Source: Sutterella massiliensis
Lineage (GTDB): Bacteria; Pseudomonadota; Gammaproteobacteria; Burkholderiales; Burkholderiaceae_F
Direction: 5' to 3'
DNA: 64,000 bases
Assembly (NCBI RefSeq): GCF_016899755.1
Contig: NZ_JACJJC010000008.1
Coordinates: forward strand, 1-64,000
Below, one piece after another: positions 56,310-64,000 of this stretch. A program made the position numbers and the translations under genes. Each line of letters opens with the position of its first letter. The first letter of the stretch is position 1. The notes beneath the pieces are model-generated. The model saw only the letters and a program-made list of their open reading frames with translations, had not been told where the DNA came from and ran no database searches.

Positions 56310-57203
56310 ATGGCCGGTCTTTCCAAGACTCACATTCCGTCGCTCGAGCAGATCTACAGCGGCAAAGTCCGCGACGTTTTTGCCGTGGGCGACGACAAGC
56401 TCCTTCTCGTTGCCACCGACCGCATTTCGGCTTTCGACGTTATTCTCGGTGACCCCATTCCCGGCAAGGGCAAGGTGCTCACGGCGCTCACGAACTTCTG
56501 GTTTGAAAAGCTCAAGGACGTGATTCCGAACCACCTGACCGGCATTGCCCCCGAATCCGTCGTCAAGCCCGAAGAAATCGACCAGGTGAGCGGTCGTGCC
56601 GTCGTCTCGAAGCGCCTCAAGCCGATCCTCGTCGAATGCGTTGCTCGCGGCTACATCATCGGCGGCGGCTGGAAGGACTATTGCGCCACGGGCTCGGTCT
56701 GCGGCGTGAAGCTACCCGCCGGACTGCGTCAAGCTGAAAAGCTCCCCGAGCCGATCTTTACGCCTGCCGCAAAGGCCGAGGTCGGCACGCATGACGAAAA
56801 TATCTCGTTCGAGCGCGTCGTTGAGCTCTACGGCGAGCGCATCGCCACGATCATTCGCGACACGACGCTCAAGCTCTACAAGGAAGCGGCCGACTACGCG
56901 CTCACGAAGGGCATCATCATCGCCGACACGAAGTTCGAATTCGGCATGGATGACGAAGGCAACGTCTACCTCATGGACGAAGTGCTGACGCCCGACTCGA
57001 GCCGCTTCTGGCCTGCCGATGACTACGAGGTCGGCACCTCGCCCAAGAGCTTCGACAAGCAGTTCATCCGCGACTGGCTCGAATCGCAGCCCTGGGACAA
57101 GACCCCGCCCGCGCCGAAGGTTCCCGAAGACATCATCGAAAAGACCGCCGATAAGTACCGTGAGGCCCTTCGTCGCCTGACGGGCACCGACATCGAACCG
57201 TAA
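56310..57203 (+). CDS. purC: SAICAR synthetase PurC
   Basis: PurC joins aspartate to CAIR in purine synthesis. The 297-residue protein is the longer form used by Betaproteobacteria. Marks are [60 protein letters not shown] and [19 protein letters not shown] lies seven bases before ATG. purE and purK follow on the same strand. Confidence 0.96.
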   Translation: MAGLSKTHIPSLEQIYSGKVRDVFAVGDDKLLLVATDRISAFDVILGDPIPGKGKVLTALTNFWFEKLKDVIPNHLTGIAPESVVKPEEIDQVSGRAVVSKRLKPILVECVARGYIIGGGWKDYCATGSVCGVKLPAGLRQAEKLPEPIFTPAAKAEVGTHDENISFERVVELYGERIATIIRDTTLKLYKEAADYALTKGIIIADTKFEFGMDDEGNVYLMDEVLTPDSSRFWPADDYEVGTSPKSFDKQFIRDWLESQPWDKTPPAPKVPEDIIEKTADKYREALRRLTGTDIEP

Positions 57204-57341
57204 GCGTTCGCATCCGCGCCTTTTCCCGTGCGGGCGGGATTCGCCCGCTACCTCCGTTCAGTCATGAGCGCCCGAGGCTCGCATTGCGCGACCTCGGGCG
57301 CCCTTACCACAAGCAAAAGCAAAGAAGCTCAGGATTACAAC

Positions 57342-57845
57342 ATGCAGGCAGATCACCCCGTCATTGGTATCGTCATGGGCAGCAACTCCGACTGGGAAGT
57401 CATGCAGAACGCCGCTCGTATGCTCAAGGATTTCGGCGTCGCGTTCGAAGCGCGCGTTGTGAGCGCGCACCGCATGCCCGACGAAATGTTCGAGTATGCC
57501 GAAACGGCCGCGCAGCGCGGCATTAAGGCCATCATCGCAGGCGCGGGCGGCGCAGCACACTTGCCGGGCATGCTCGCCGCCAAGTGCATCGTGCCCGTTC
57601 TTGGCGTTCCCGTTCCCTCGAAGTACCTGCGCGGCGTCGACAGTCTGCATTCGATCGTTCAGATGCCTAAGGGCGTACCCGTCGCCACGTTTGCCATCGG
57701 CGAAGCGGGCGCCGCCAACGCCGCGCTCTTTGCGCTTCAGATGCTTGCCGTTGAAGACAAGGAAATCGCGCGCAAGCTCGCCGACTTCCGTTTCGCGCAG
57801 AATGCCAAGGCCCGCGCAATGACGCTCCCTGTTGACGAACTTTGA
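57342..57845 (+). CDS. purE: N5-CAIR mutase PurE
   Basis: PurE converts N5-CAIR to CAIR. The 167-residue protein has IGIVMGSNSDWEVM, VSAHRMPDEM, IAGAGGAAHLPGM and GVPVPSK. AGGA lies eight bases before ATG 57342. It lies between purC and purK. A hairpin (GCGCCCGAGG/CCTCGGGCGC, 57268-57301) precedes it without a T-run. Confidence 0.96.
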   Translation: MQADHPVIGIVMGSNSDWEVMQNAARMLKDFGVAFEARVVSAHRMPDEMFEYAETAAQRGIKAIIAGAGGAAHLPGMLAAKCIVPVLGVPVPSKYLRGVDSLHSIVQMPKGVPVATFAIGEAGAANAALFALQMLAVEDKEIARKLADFRFAQNAKARAMTLPVDEL

Positions 57846-57920
57846 AATCGAACGATCTTTTCACGACCGACGAATCGGCCGCAGGCGGCGCCTGCCGTTG
57901 CGGCCCCCGCTTGAAGAAAG

Positions 57921-59108
57921 ATGAATAACGAAGTGTTGCTGCCCGGCGAGACGCTGGGCCTTTTGGGCGGCGGACAGCTCGGGCGCATGTTTGCGCAGGC
58001 TGCCGCCACCATGGGTTATCACGTCGCCGTACTCGAACCCGGTGAAAATGCTCCCGCAGCCGAAGTGTCGCTCAAGCACATTCGCGCCGCCTATGACTGC
58101 ACCGAGGGCATTCAGGAACTCGCCTCGCACGTTCGCACCGTAACAACGGAATTTGAAAACGTGCCCGCCGACACCCTGAAGCGCTTGGCCGAGCTCGGCG
58201 TGCGCACGACGCCTTCGGCTTCGGCGGTGAGCGCGGCACAGGACCGCAACGTCGAAAAAGCCTTCATCGAAAAGGCGGGCGTGCCGACCGCACCGCACGC
58301 GGCCGTCCGCAGCGAAGCCGATGTCGAGGCACTCGACTCGTCGCTTTTCCCCGGCATTCTGAAGACTGCTCGACTTGGCTACGACGGCAAAGGCCAGGCG
58401 CGCGTCCGAACGCGTGAAGAAGCGCTCGAAGCTTTCCGCGGTTTCGGCGGCGTCGAGTGCGTACTCGAGAAAATGCTCGACCTCAAGCTTGAAGTCTCCG
58501 TCATCGTCTGCCGCGATGCGGCCGGTGACTCGGTTGTCTTCCCCGTCGCAGAAAACCACCATAAAAACGGCATTCTCGCCTATACGGTGCTGCCCGCGCG
58601 AATTGACGAAAAGACTGCGGCAGAAGCGCAGGAACACGCAAAGCGCATTGCCCAGGCGCTTGACTACGTGGGAGTTCTCTGCGTCGAGCTTTTCATTCTC
58701 GGCGACGGCCGCATTCTCGCCAATGAAATCGCGCCGCGTCCGCACAATTCGGGACATGCAACGATTGAAGCGTGCGTAAGCAGCCAATACGAAGAACAGG
58801 TCCGCATTGCTGCGGGTCTGCCGCTCGGCGACACGACATTGCGCTCACCCGCCGTGATGCTCAACCTCCTCGGCGACCTCTGGTACGACGCCGCAGGCAA
58901 TGTCCGCGAACCCGACTGGACGAAGCTGCTCGCGCTGCCCGGCGCGAAGCTGCACCTTTACGGCAAGGCGCAGCCGCGCCGCGCCCGCAAGATGGGGCAC
59001 GCCACGTTCGTAGCCGAAACCCAGAGCGAAGCACTCGCGCATGCGCGCGCAGCTGCCGAGCACCTCGGCCTCGCCTTCGCAGACGAACTTAAGGTAGCCG
59101 CCCGATGA
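57921..59108 (+). CDS. purK: N5-CAIR synthetase PurK
   Basis: An ATP-grasp enzyme that makes N5-CAIR for PurE. The 395 residues start LPGETLGLLGGGQLGRMFAQ and contain TTEFENVP, the ATP-grasp loop LKTARLGYDGKGQ, EKMLDLKLEVSVIV, NEIAPRPHNSGH and YGKAQPRRARKMGH. The stop overlaps the start of the next gene in ATGA (59105-59108), so the two are coupled. Confidence 0.96.
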   Translation: MNNEVLLPGETLGLLGGGQLGRMFAQAAATMGYHVAVLEPGENAPAAEVSLKHIRAAYDCTEGIQELASHVRTVTTEFENVPADTLKRLAELGVRTTPSASAVSAAQDRNVEKAFIEKAGVPTAPHAAVRSEADVEALDSSLFPGILKTARLGYDGKGQARVRTREEALEAFRGFGGVECVLEKMLDLKLEVSVIVCRDAAGDSVVFPVAENHHKNGILAYTVLPARIDEKTAAEAQEHAKRIAQALDYVGVLCVELFILGDGRILANEIAPRPHNSGHATIEACVSSQYEEQVRIAAGLPLGDTTLRSPAVMLNLLGDLWYDAAGNVREPDWTKLLALPGAKLHLYGKAQPRRARKMGHATFVAETQSEALAHARAAAEHLGLAFADELKVAAR

Positions 59109-60109
59109 CCCCGGAAATTGATGTCGCAGCCATCAACGCTGCCGTTGAAGTGCTCGAACGCGGCGGCCTTGTTGCCATGCCGACCGAAACGGTCTACGGA
59201 CTCGCTGCCGACGCGGACAACGAAGCGGCCGTGCTCTCGAGCTATCAAGCAAAGGGGCGACCGCTCAATCACCCGCTCATCGTTCACGTCTGCGGTCCGG
59301 AAGCACTCGATCATTGGGCGCAGGAGATCCCCGAATCGGCCCGCATGCTGACTGCGAAGTACTGGCCCGGTCCGCTTACGCTTGTTTTGAAGAAAAAGCC
59401 CCGCTGCGGCCTCTTTGTGACGGGCGGGCAGGACACGGTCGCGCTTCGTTGTCCCTCGCACCCTTGGGCGCACGCACTTCTTACGAAGTTCGCCGGACCG
59501 ACCTACCGCGGCGTTACGGCACCCTCAGCCAACACGTTCGGCCGCATCAGTCCGTCTTGTGCGGCACACGTTGCCGAAGATCTCGGCCTTAAACCCGAAG
59601 GCAAGCTCGACCTGATTCTCGATGGCGGCACGTGCGAATTCGGGATCGAGTCGACAATGCTCGATCTCTCGACCGGCAAACCCCGCCTGCTTCGTCACGG
59701 CGTCATTTCGCGCGCCGAGCTCGAGGCTGCGCTCGGTGTACCTGTGCCCGATGCCGGCAGCGACGCACCGCGCGCGTCTGGACGCCTCAAGAGCCACTAC
59801 GCACCGCGCACGAAGCTCGAGCTCGTTGACGCTGACGAGATGCTCGAACGCGCTGAAGCGCTCAAATGCGCGGGCGACACCGTTGCCGTCATGGCTGGCA
59901 AACCCGTGCTCGAGCGTCTTGCTGCCGCGGACATCGTTCCCGTGCTCTCGATCGAATCGCCTGCCGATGTAAAGGCTTACGGCGCGCTTCTCTACGATGC
60001 GCTGCACCGGCTCGACCATGCGGGCGCCAAGCGCATTCTGATCGAAAGGCCGGCCGCCGATCCGGCTTGGGCGGCGGTAGCGGACCGTCTCGGCCGCGCC
60101 GCAGCCTAA
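59105..60109 (+). CDS. tsaC: Threonylcarbamoyl-AMP synthase (Sua5 type)
   Basis: Makes threonylcarbamoyl-AMP for t6A in tRNA. The 334 residues exceed the short TsaC (about 190) and include a C-terminal Sua5 domain (from about 235), so this is the YwlC/Sua5 form. Marks in the first domain are MPTETVYGLAADA, KGRPLNHPLIVHV, TAPSANTFGRISP and GIESTMLDL; the SHYAPRTKL linker segment is typical of Sua5. Partner tsaE is at 52606. Translation is coupled with purK through an ATGA overlap, an association with no clear functional reason. Confidence 0.94.
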   Translation: MTPEIDVAAINAAVEVLERGGLVAMPTETVYGLAADADNEAAVLSSYQAKGRPLNHPLIVHVCGPEALDHWAQEIPESARMLTAKYWPGPLTLVLKKKPRCGLFVTGGQDTVALRCPSHPWAHALLTKFAGPTYRGVTAPSANTFGRISPSCAAHVAEDLGLKPEGKLDLILDGGTCEFGIESTMLDLSTGKPRLLRHGVISRAELEAALGVPVPDAGSDAPRASGRLKSHYAPRTKLELVDADEMLERAEALKCAGDTVAVMAGKPVLERLAAADIVPVLSIESPADVKAYGALLYDALHRLDHAGAKRILIERPAADPAWAAVADRLGRAAA

Positions 60110-60160
60110 TCACGCCCCGGAGCGTATCGCTATAAGCCTCAACTTTCCTCGACAAGAATC

Positions 60161-60511
60161 ATGATCGTTATTTACGGCATTCCTTCCTGCGGCTCGGTTA
60201 AGAAAGCGCTTTTTTGGGCAAAATCCCACGCGATTGCGCACGAATTCCGCAATTTCAGAACCGAACCGATCGATGCGGCAACGCTGCACGATTGGGTTGA
60301 ACGCGTCGGTCTTGACGTGCTCTGCAACAAGAAGGGGCTCTTCTGGCGAAAGCTCGATGCGGCGCAGCGCGAAGCGCTTGCCGCCGATCCCGCTGCGCTC
60401 GAAGCGTTCATGCTCGAGAACCCCGTTCTCATCAAGCGTCCCGTGATCGTCTATCCGGATGGAACGATCACGGCAGGCGTCGTCGAGCCGCAGTGGCCCG
60501 CCCGCTGCTGA
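60161..60511 (+). CDS. ArsC/Spx-family protein (YffB-like)
   Basis: A 116-residue thioredoxin-fold protein. It starts MIVIYGIPSCGSVKKALFWA, in which YGIxxCxxVKKA is the YffB/Spx mark, and carries LCNKKGLFWRKLDAAQ and IKRPVIVYPDG. A single N-terminal cysteine is kept; classical ArsC arginines are not obvious, so arsenate reduction is doubtful. Role unknown. It is close to sua5 and 8 bases upstream of murI. Confidence 0.85.
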   Translation: MIVIYGIPSCGSVKKALFWAKSHAIAHEFRNFRTEPIDAATLHDWVERVGLDVLCNKKGLFWRKLDAAQREALAADPAALEAFMLENPVLIKRPVIVYPDGTITAGVVEPQWPARC

Positions 60512-60519
60512 GGCAAGGC

Positions 60520-61353
60520 ATGTCCGAACTTCGGTCACCAATCGGCATTCTCGACTCAGGCTTCGGCGGCCTGTCCGTCGCACTGGCCGTGCGTGCGGCA
60601 ATGCCGGCGGAGGACCTCGTTTTCGCTGCCGACTGTGCGTTTGCACCGTGGGGAGACCGCGGTGCCGACTTCATCGATCAACGCGTGCATGCAATCGTCG
60701 ACTTTCTGCGGTCAGAACGGATCAAGGCGCTCGTCCTAGCCTGCAACACCGCAACGGCCGTAAGCATCGACACGTTACGCACCGAGCTCTCCATCCCCGT
60801 TGTCGGGATCGAACCGGCAGTGTTCCCTGGTGTGCGAGAAACCGAAACGGGCGTTGTCGGTACGCTCGCCACAGTGAGAACGATCGCTAGCGAACGCTAC
60901 CGGCATCTCTCGGCCAATGCACTCGCTTGGGCAAAAGAAAACCGGCCGATGCCTGTTTCGATTCTGGACTGTCCGTGCCCTGGGCTTATGGAATGCGTCG
61001 AACGCGGCGAATTTAAGAGCGCCCACACGCTCACGCTCCTGGAGCACTACATCGCGCCGCTTCTTGCAAAAGGAACCGACCGCCTTGTGCTCGGCTGCAC
61101 TCACTATCCGTTCCTCCATGAGGCAATCGAAGCAATTATTCGAAAGCTTGCCCCAGAAAAACGAGTCGAACTCATCGACCCAGCGCCAGCCGTCGCCAAG
61201 CAGCTCGCCCGAACGCTCGCCACTCGAAAACTTTGCGCTCCCTCGGAGACAGCTGGCAACGTGCGTTTTTACGCAACGGGCGCAAATGCCGCCCGCGAAG
61301 CGGTGCTCAACGCGCTTTGGCAACAGAACGCCCAACTTGAAGCGCTCCAATAG
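60520..61353 (+). CDS. murI: Glutamate racemase
   Basis: MurI supplies D-glutamate for peptidoglycan. The 277 residues include IGILDSGFGGLSVALAV, the two catalytic cysteines in LACNTATAVS and LGCTHYPFL, and VVGIEPA. I start at ATG 60520 with GAGG six bases upstream; an upstream in-frame start at 60493 would overlap the preceding gene. A strong terminator follows. Confidence 0.95.
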   Translation: MSELRSPIGILDSGFGGLSVALAVRAAMPAEDLVFAADCAFAPWGDRGADFIDQRVHAIVDFLRSERIKALVLACNTATAVSIDTLRTELSIPVVGIEPAVFPGVRETETGVVGTLATVRTIASERYRHLSANALAWAKENRPMPVSILDCPCPGLMECVERGEFKSAHTLTLLEHYIAPLLAKGTDRLVLGCTHYPFLHEAIEAIIRKLAPEKRVELIDPAPAVAKQLARTLATRKLCAPSETAGNVRFYATGANAAREAVLNALWQQNAQLEALQ

Positions 61354-61400
61354 ACTTTCGCGTACGTAGGGCTATCGCTCGGTGCAGCAGCCGAACATAA

Positions 61401-61443
61401 CAAGAGGCGCGTCGCTCGACGCGCCTCTTGTTGCTTCTTTTTG
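61401..61443. terminator. Bidirectional terminator between murI and ybgC
   Basis: A perfect 13-14 base-pair stem (CAAGAGGCGCGTC with its complement) with a very short loop. On the plus side TTGCTTCTTTTTG follows; both genes converge here. Confidence 0.8.
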
Positions 61444-61479
61444 CCGCAAAGGCTTTGCCGACGCCAAAATGCTTACCGA

Positions 61480-61929
61480 TTAGGCACGCAGCTGCAGCGG
61501 CTTAACGGTCGCATCGGCGAGATAAGGTTCGAGCGCCTCGCGCAACTTCGCAGGCATCGCCGCCTTCACGAGTCGGTCGTTTTCATCGGCTGTCACGCAA
61601 ACACAGGTTTCCGTGCATTGCAGTCGGAGCTCGTCACCCGCGTGAATCGTGAACGCAAACCGAATCGACGTTTCGCCGAGCTTTTCGATCCAAACGCGCG
61701 CCGTGCATTCGTCACCCACGCGGCTCGGCGCGGCAAAATCGCAGCGAACGCCGGCGACGGGAAAGCCGAGGCCGTATTTCTTTACTTCAATGAAGCCGAC
61801 ACCGGCCACATCTCTGTAAAAGTCTTCCATCAGTTGATTGAGGATGATGAAATACTGCGGGTGATAGACAATCCCGGCGGGATCGCAGTGTCCGAATCGG
61901 ATGCGAATGTTTTGTTCGTAAATTTTCAT
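61480..61929 (-). CDS. YbgC-like acyl-CoA thioesterase
   Basis: A hotdog-fold thioesterase of 149 residues. The catalytic signature is IRFGHCDPAGIVYHPQYF with the aspartate of 4-hydroxybenzoyl-CoA thioesterases. The substrate is unknown. It starts seven bases after the stop of the KynB-like gene, so the two form an operon. It is not next to tolQRAB, where E. coli ybgC lies, so a separate metabolic role is possible. Confidence 0.85.
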   Translation of the reverse strand: MKIYEQNIRIRFGHCDPAGIVYHPQYFIILNQLMEDFYRDVAGVGFIEVKKYGLGFPVAGVRCDFAAPSRVGDECTARVWIEKLGETSIRFAFTIHAGDELRLQCTETCVCVTADENDRLVKAAMPAKLREALEPYLADATVKPLQLRA

Positions 61930-61936
61930 TTTTATA

Positions 61937-62629
61937 TCAGTCAGGAATGGTCGGACGAGCGGCTGTGGGAGCGTCAAGTGTCCGCAGCACGGCCCGAACC
62001 GGCGACGCTTCGGCGCCCGGCCAATTCATCGGAAGTGCCATGAGCTCGTAAAAGCCAGAATCGACGCCACAAAGATTGAGATTTTCCAATATCGGGACGC
62101 CGTAGGAAAGTGCCGCCCGGTGCGCGGGCAGCGCTTCACTTTCGACAGGATCGATGCTCGGCACATCGACACCAATGAGGCGAACGCCTGCAGCGACAAG
62201 ACGGCGCACCGCATCCGGGTCGATGGTACGGAATCGCCCGCTCCAGCCTTCCGGCAAACGTGAGCGCGTCTTGATAAGCAGTCGCTCGCAGCAAACGCGC
62301 GTGCACGCCGCATCCTCGAAAAAGTCCGCTGGGAGCTCCTCAAAACGTATGGGGACCTTCCAAGAAGCGATGCTTGTACTCAGATCGGCCGTAAAGCAAG
62401 TGCCCACAAAACATTCGAGCGGCAGCGAAGCGATATCGTCGCCCTCTGCAAAGACATGCAGCGGCGCATCAACGTGCGCACCGTTGTGCACGGAGCTTGT
62501 AACAACGGACACGCTCACCGTCCCCTCAGGCGATGCACTCCGCTCGGCTCGAAGGGAAAAAGGTTCGTCCCCGGGAAATGTAGGCGAAGCTGCCGACATC
62601 GGCGGAGAAATATCGATGAGACGTATCAT
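61937..62629 (-). CDS. KynB-like cyclase-family hydrolase (arylformamidase)
   Basis: A 230-residue member of the metal-dependent cyclase family. Metal-binding residues are in HNGAHVDAPLHVF (HxGxHxDxPxH type), and DVPSIDPVESEALPAH and VPILENLNL match KynB, which hydrolyses N-formylkynurenine. kynA and kynU, its usual partners, are not near, and the next gene is a thioesterase, so another amide or lactone may be the true substrate. It is divergent from the nitroreductase gene by 97 bases. Confidence 0.78.
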   Translation of the reverse strand: MIRLIDISPPMSAASPTFPGDEPFSLRAERSASPEGTVSVSVVTSSVHNGAHVDAPLHVFAEGDDIASLPLECFVGTCFTADLSTSIASWKVPIRFEELPADFFEDAACTRVCCERLLIKTRSRLPEGWSGRFRTIDPDAVRRLVAAGVRLIGVDVPSIDPVESEALPAHRAALSYGVPILENLNLCGVDSGFYELMALPMNWPGAEASPVRAVLRTLDAPTAARPTIPD

Positions 62630-62726
62630 TTTTCACCAGGTCCATCGAGGCGCGCCGCACGTGCTCTCAACCGCTCGAGCTCGTGCGTCGCGTCAGCATG
62701 CCGTTTGTAGATCAAAGGAGTTTGCC

Positions 62727-63284
62727 ATGACGCGTCCGGAATTTGCGCAACAAATTGCATCCCGCCGTTCGACTTCGCCAAAGCATTTGCTCGAACCGAG
62801 CCCCTCGGCCGATGTACTTGAAGCTGCGGCAGCCGCGGCCTTCGCTGCGCCCTCGCATTTTTCTGTTTTCCCCGTTCGCTTTGTCATCATCGAAAACCGC
62901 GAGCGCCTAGCGCATCTCTTCGAAGCGGAGCTGCCTGCGGATGCCGACGCCGAAAAACATGCCAAAGCGGCTGGCAAGGCCAAGAAAGGTCCCATGCAAA
63001 TTGCGGTCGTGATTGCGGAAAATCCGAACGACACACCACGCGAACGTATGGAGCGATCCATGACGGCGGGCGCAGCGCTTGCGAATTTCCTCAACGTGCT
63101 CCATAAAGCAGGCTTCGGCGGCAAGACGGTCTCGGGGCGCGCCTTCCGAGCGCCCGACGGTCTCTACGACCCCGAAAAAGAGACGCTCGCCGCTTTCATC
63201 ATTTGCGGCACGCCCGACGAAGAGGCGCGATGCGCTTTTGCTCAGCCGCGCGAAACTTCCAAGACGTTCTTCAGCCGCTGGTAG
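62727..63284 (+). CDS. Nitroreductase-family flavoprotein (YdjA-like)
   Basis: A compact 185-residue nitroreductase, close to E. coli YdjA (183). It starts with the RRSTSPKHLLEPSPS segment and continues AAFAAPSHFSVFPVRFVII, where the FMN contacts lie, then RMERSMTAGAALANFLNVLH and GFGGKTVSGRAF. AAAGGAG lies six bases before ATG. Substrate unknown. The last 14 bases overlap the end of the convergent DUF72 gene. Confidence 0.85.
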   Translation: MTRPEFAQQIASRRSTSPKHLLEPSPSADVLEAAAAAAFAAPSHFSVFPVRFVIIENRERLAHLFEAELPADADAEKHAKAAGKAKKGPMQIAVVIAENPNDTPRERMERSMTAGAALANFLNVLHKAGFGGKTVSGRAFRAPDGLYDPEKETLAAFIICGTPDEEARCAFAQPRETSKTFFSRW

Positions 63285-64000
63285 CGGCGAGTCCGCGAAC
63301 GACAAGGTCTGCGACCGCCGCCATCGTTTTAGGTGCACACCCTTCGGCCTTGTTGTTCGCCACCATGAAGGCCTCGACACGGCTGCGTGCCGCGCGAACG
63401 AGCACGCCCGCGAGAAGTGCGCGCGTGACGGGGTCTGCAGCGTGAATAACGTCGAACGGATGCCAGTCACGCTTGGCCGTATCGTAGAAGCGGTGCGCAG
63501 CGAGCGACCAACGAATGATGACGGTGCCCGAAAACCGCCAGTCGGGATCGAAGACGTCGTTGTCAATGTCCTTCGCACTCGCGCGAACCCCCGTTTCGTA
63601 GTACCGCAGCGCATCGATCTGTCGGCGCACGCCCGGCATTGCCGGATGGAGCCCGAGCACGGGGCGGATCCCGTATTCCTTCATGACATTCATCATGCGC
63701 GGCGTCAGGAGCTCGTAGTTGCGAAATTCGGCTGCAAGCGTATACCCCGCGATGTTCGCCTCCCGCAGTCCCTTGAAGTACGCACCGATGCGCTCAACAA
63801 GCGCTTGGCGCGAAACGACATCCCGAAGCACAGCGTGCGGAAAAGGTGAAAACTGAAAAACGAGCGGCCCCGCCTTGTCTCCCAAACCTGCTTGAACAGG
63901 CGCAAGGAAATTCCGCTGCGCAAGCGTCACGTTGAGATAGTTCGGATTCTCTGCATGCGGACGGCCGTTTTCGTAGCGCAGATAGGGGTCCGTCGTCTCT
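63271..64000 (-). CDS. DUF72 family protein, cut by the right edge
   Basis: The frame stays open to the end of the window, so the N-terminal part is missing. The visible 242 residues include DPYLRYENGRPHAENPNYLN, LVFQFSPFPH, YTLAAEFRNYELLTPR and SGTVIIRWSL, matching DUF72 (a TIM-barrel family of unknown function). A GTG at 63930 could be mistaken for a start, but the family sequence continues upstream. It converges on the nitroreductase gene and overlaps it by 14 bases. Confidence 0.82.
   Translation of the reverse strand, partial: ETTDPYLRYENGRPHAENPNYLNVTLAQRNFLAPVQAGLGDKAGPLVFQFSPFPHAVLRDVVSRQALVERIGAYFKGLREANIAGYTLAAEFRNYELLTPRMMNVMKEYGIRPVLGLHPAMPGVRRQIDALRYYETGVRASAKDIDNDVFDPDWRFSGTVIIRWSLAAHRFYDTAKRDWHPFDVIHAADPVTRALLAGVLVRAARSRVEAFMVANNKAEGCAPKTMAAVADLVVRGLAATSG

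Overview
The window looks like chromosomal housekeeping DNA from a Gram-negative betaproteobacterium, most likely a Burkholderiales/Sutterellaceae-type gut organism. This rests on gene order (trxB / ftsK-lolA; rlmE-ftsH-folP-glmM; serC-cmk-rpsA-ihfB-lapB; tsaE-amiC; dnaX-ybaB-recR), a short cysteine-containing OmpA of the betaproteobacterial kind, a one-piece tmRNA whose tag reads ANNKRFALAA, and lipid A/LPS genes. The assignment is by recognition only; no search was run. I see no phage, transposon, plasmid, CRISPR array or defence island.

Layout. 1-183: promoter and leader of an rRNA operon that runs off the left edge (minus strand). 184-2117: molybdenum cofactor genes mobA and moeA, divergent. 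2153-7811 (minus): a phosphoesterase, a WYL regulator, lolA and ftsK. 8040-11191 (plus): trxB, an Smr protein, then a 455-base gene-free stretch with strong hairpin potential, then a DMT exporter. 11302-17690 (minus): glnB, an unknown small protein, and the rlmE-ftsH-folP-glmM cluster. 17774-18271: yhbY. 18389-24571 (minus): greA, gmhA, recR, modD, ybaB, dnaX in two reading frames, a LysE exporter and the 4.5S SRP RNA. 24959-26698: trxA and rho. 26812-30336 (minus): nadE, hemD, hemC. 30647-36086 (plus): ribosomal protein L31 type B, an ArnT/PMT-like membrane glycosyltransferase, a MATE pump and an unknown membrane protein. 36221-45484 (minus): htpX, lapB, ihfB, rpsA, cmk, serC, gyrA. 45750-54440 (plus): an amidohydrolase, ompA, gph, tmRNA, a DUF748/AsmA-like protein, (tRNA-Thr on minus), tsaE, amiC. 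54611-61353 (plus): fba, dgkA, purC, purE, purK, sua5, an ArsC/Spx-like protein and murI. 61480-64000: a YbgC thioesterase and a KynB-like hydrolase (minus), a nitroreductase (plus), and a DUF72 protein cut by the right edge (minus).

The genes are mostly core functions: replication and repair (dnaX, recR, gyrA, ihfB), translation and its quality control (rpsA, rpmE2, tmRNA, SRP RNA, rlmE, greA, rho), envelope building (glmM, murI, amiC, lolA, lapB, gmhA, ompA, dgkA), cofactors (moco, haem, NAD, folate) and purines. Many convergent pairs share strong bidirectional terminators.

The most unusual points are: (i) dnaX is split so that the tau C-terminal domain is a separate ORF with its own ribosome binding site; (ii) SerC has asparagine where the PLP-binding lysine should be; (iii) the glutaminase half of NadE has lost its recognisable catalytic motifs; (iv) LolA carries a twin-arginine type signal; (v) modD lies inside the dnaX-recR cluster; (vi) a structured, gene-free stretch precedes the DMT exporter. 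I did not find a clearly new multi-gene system.
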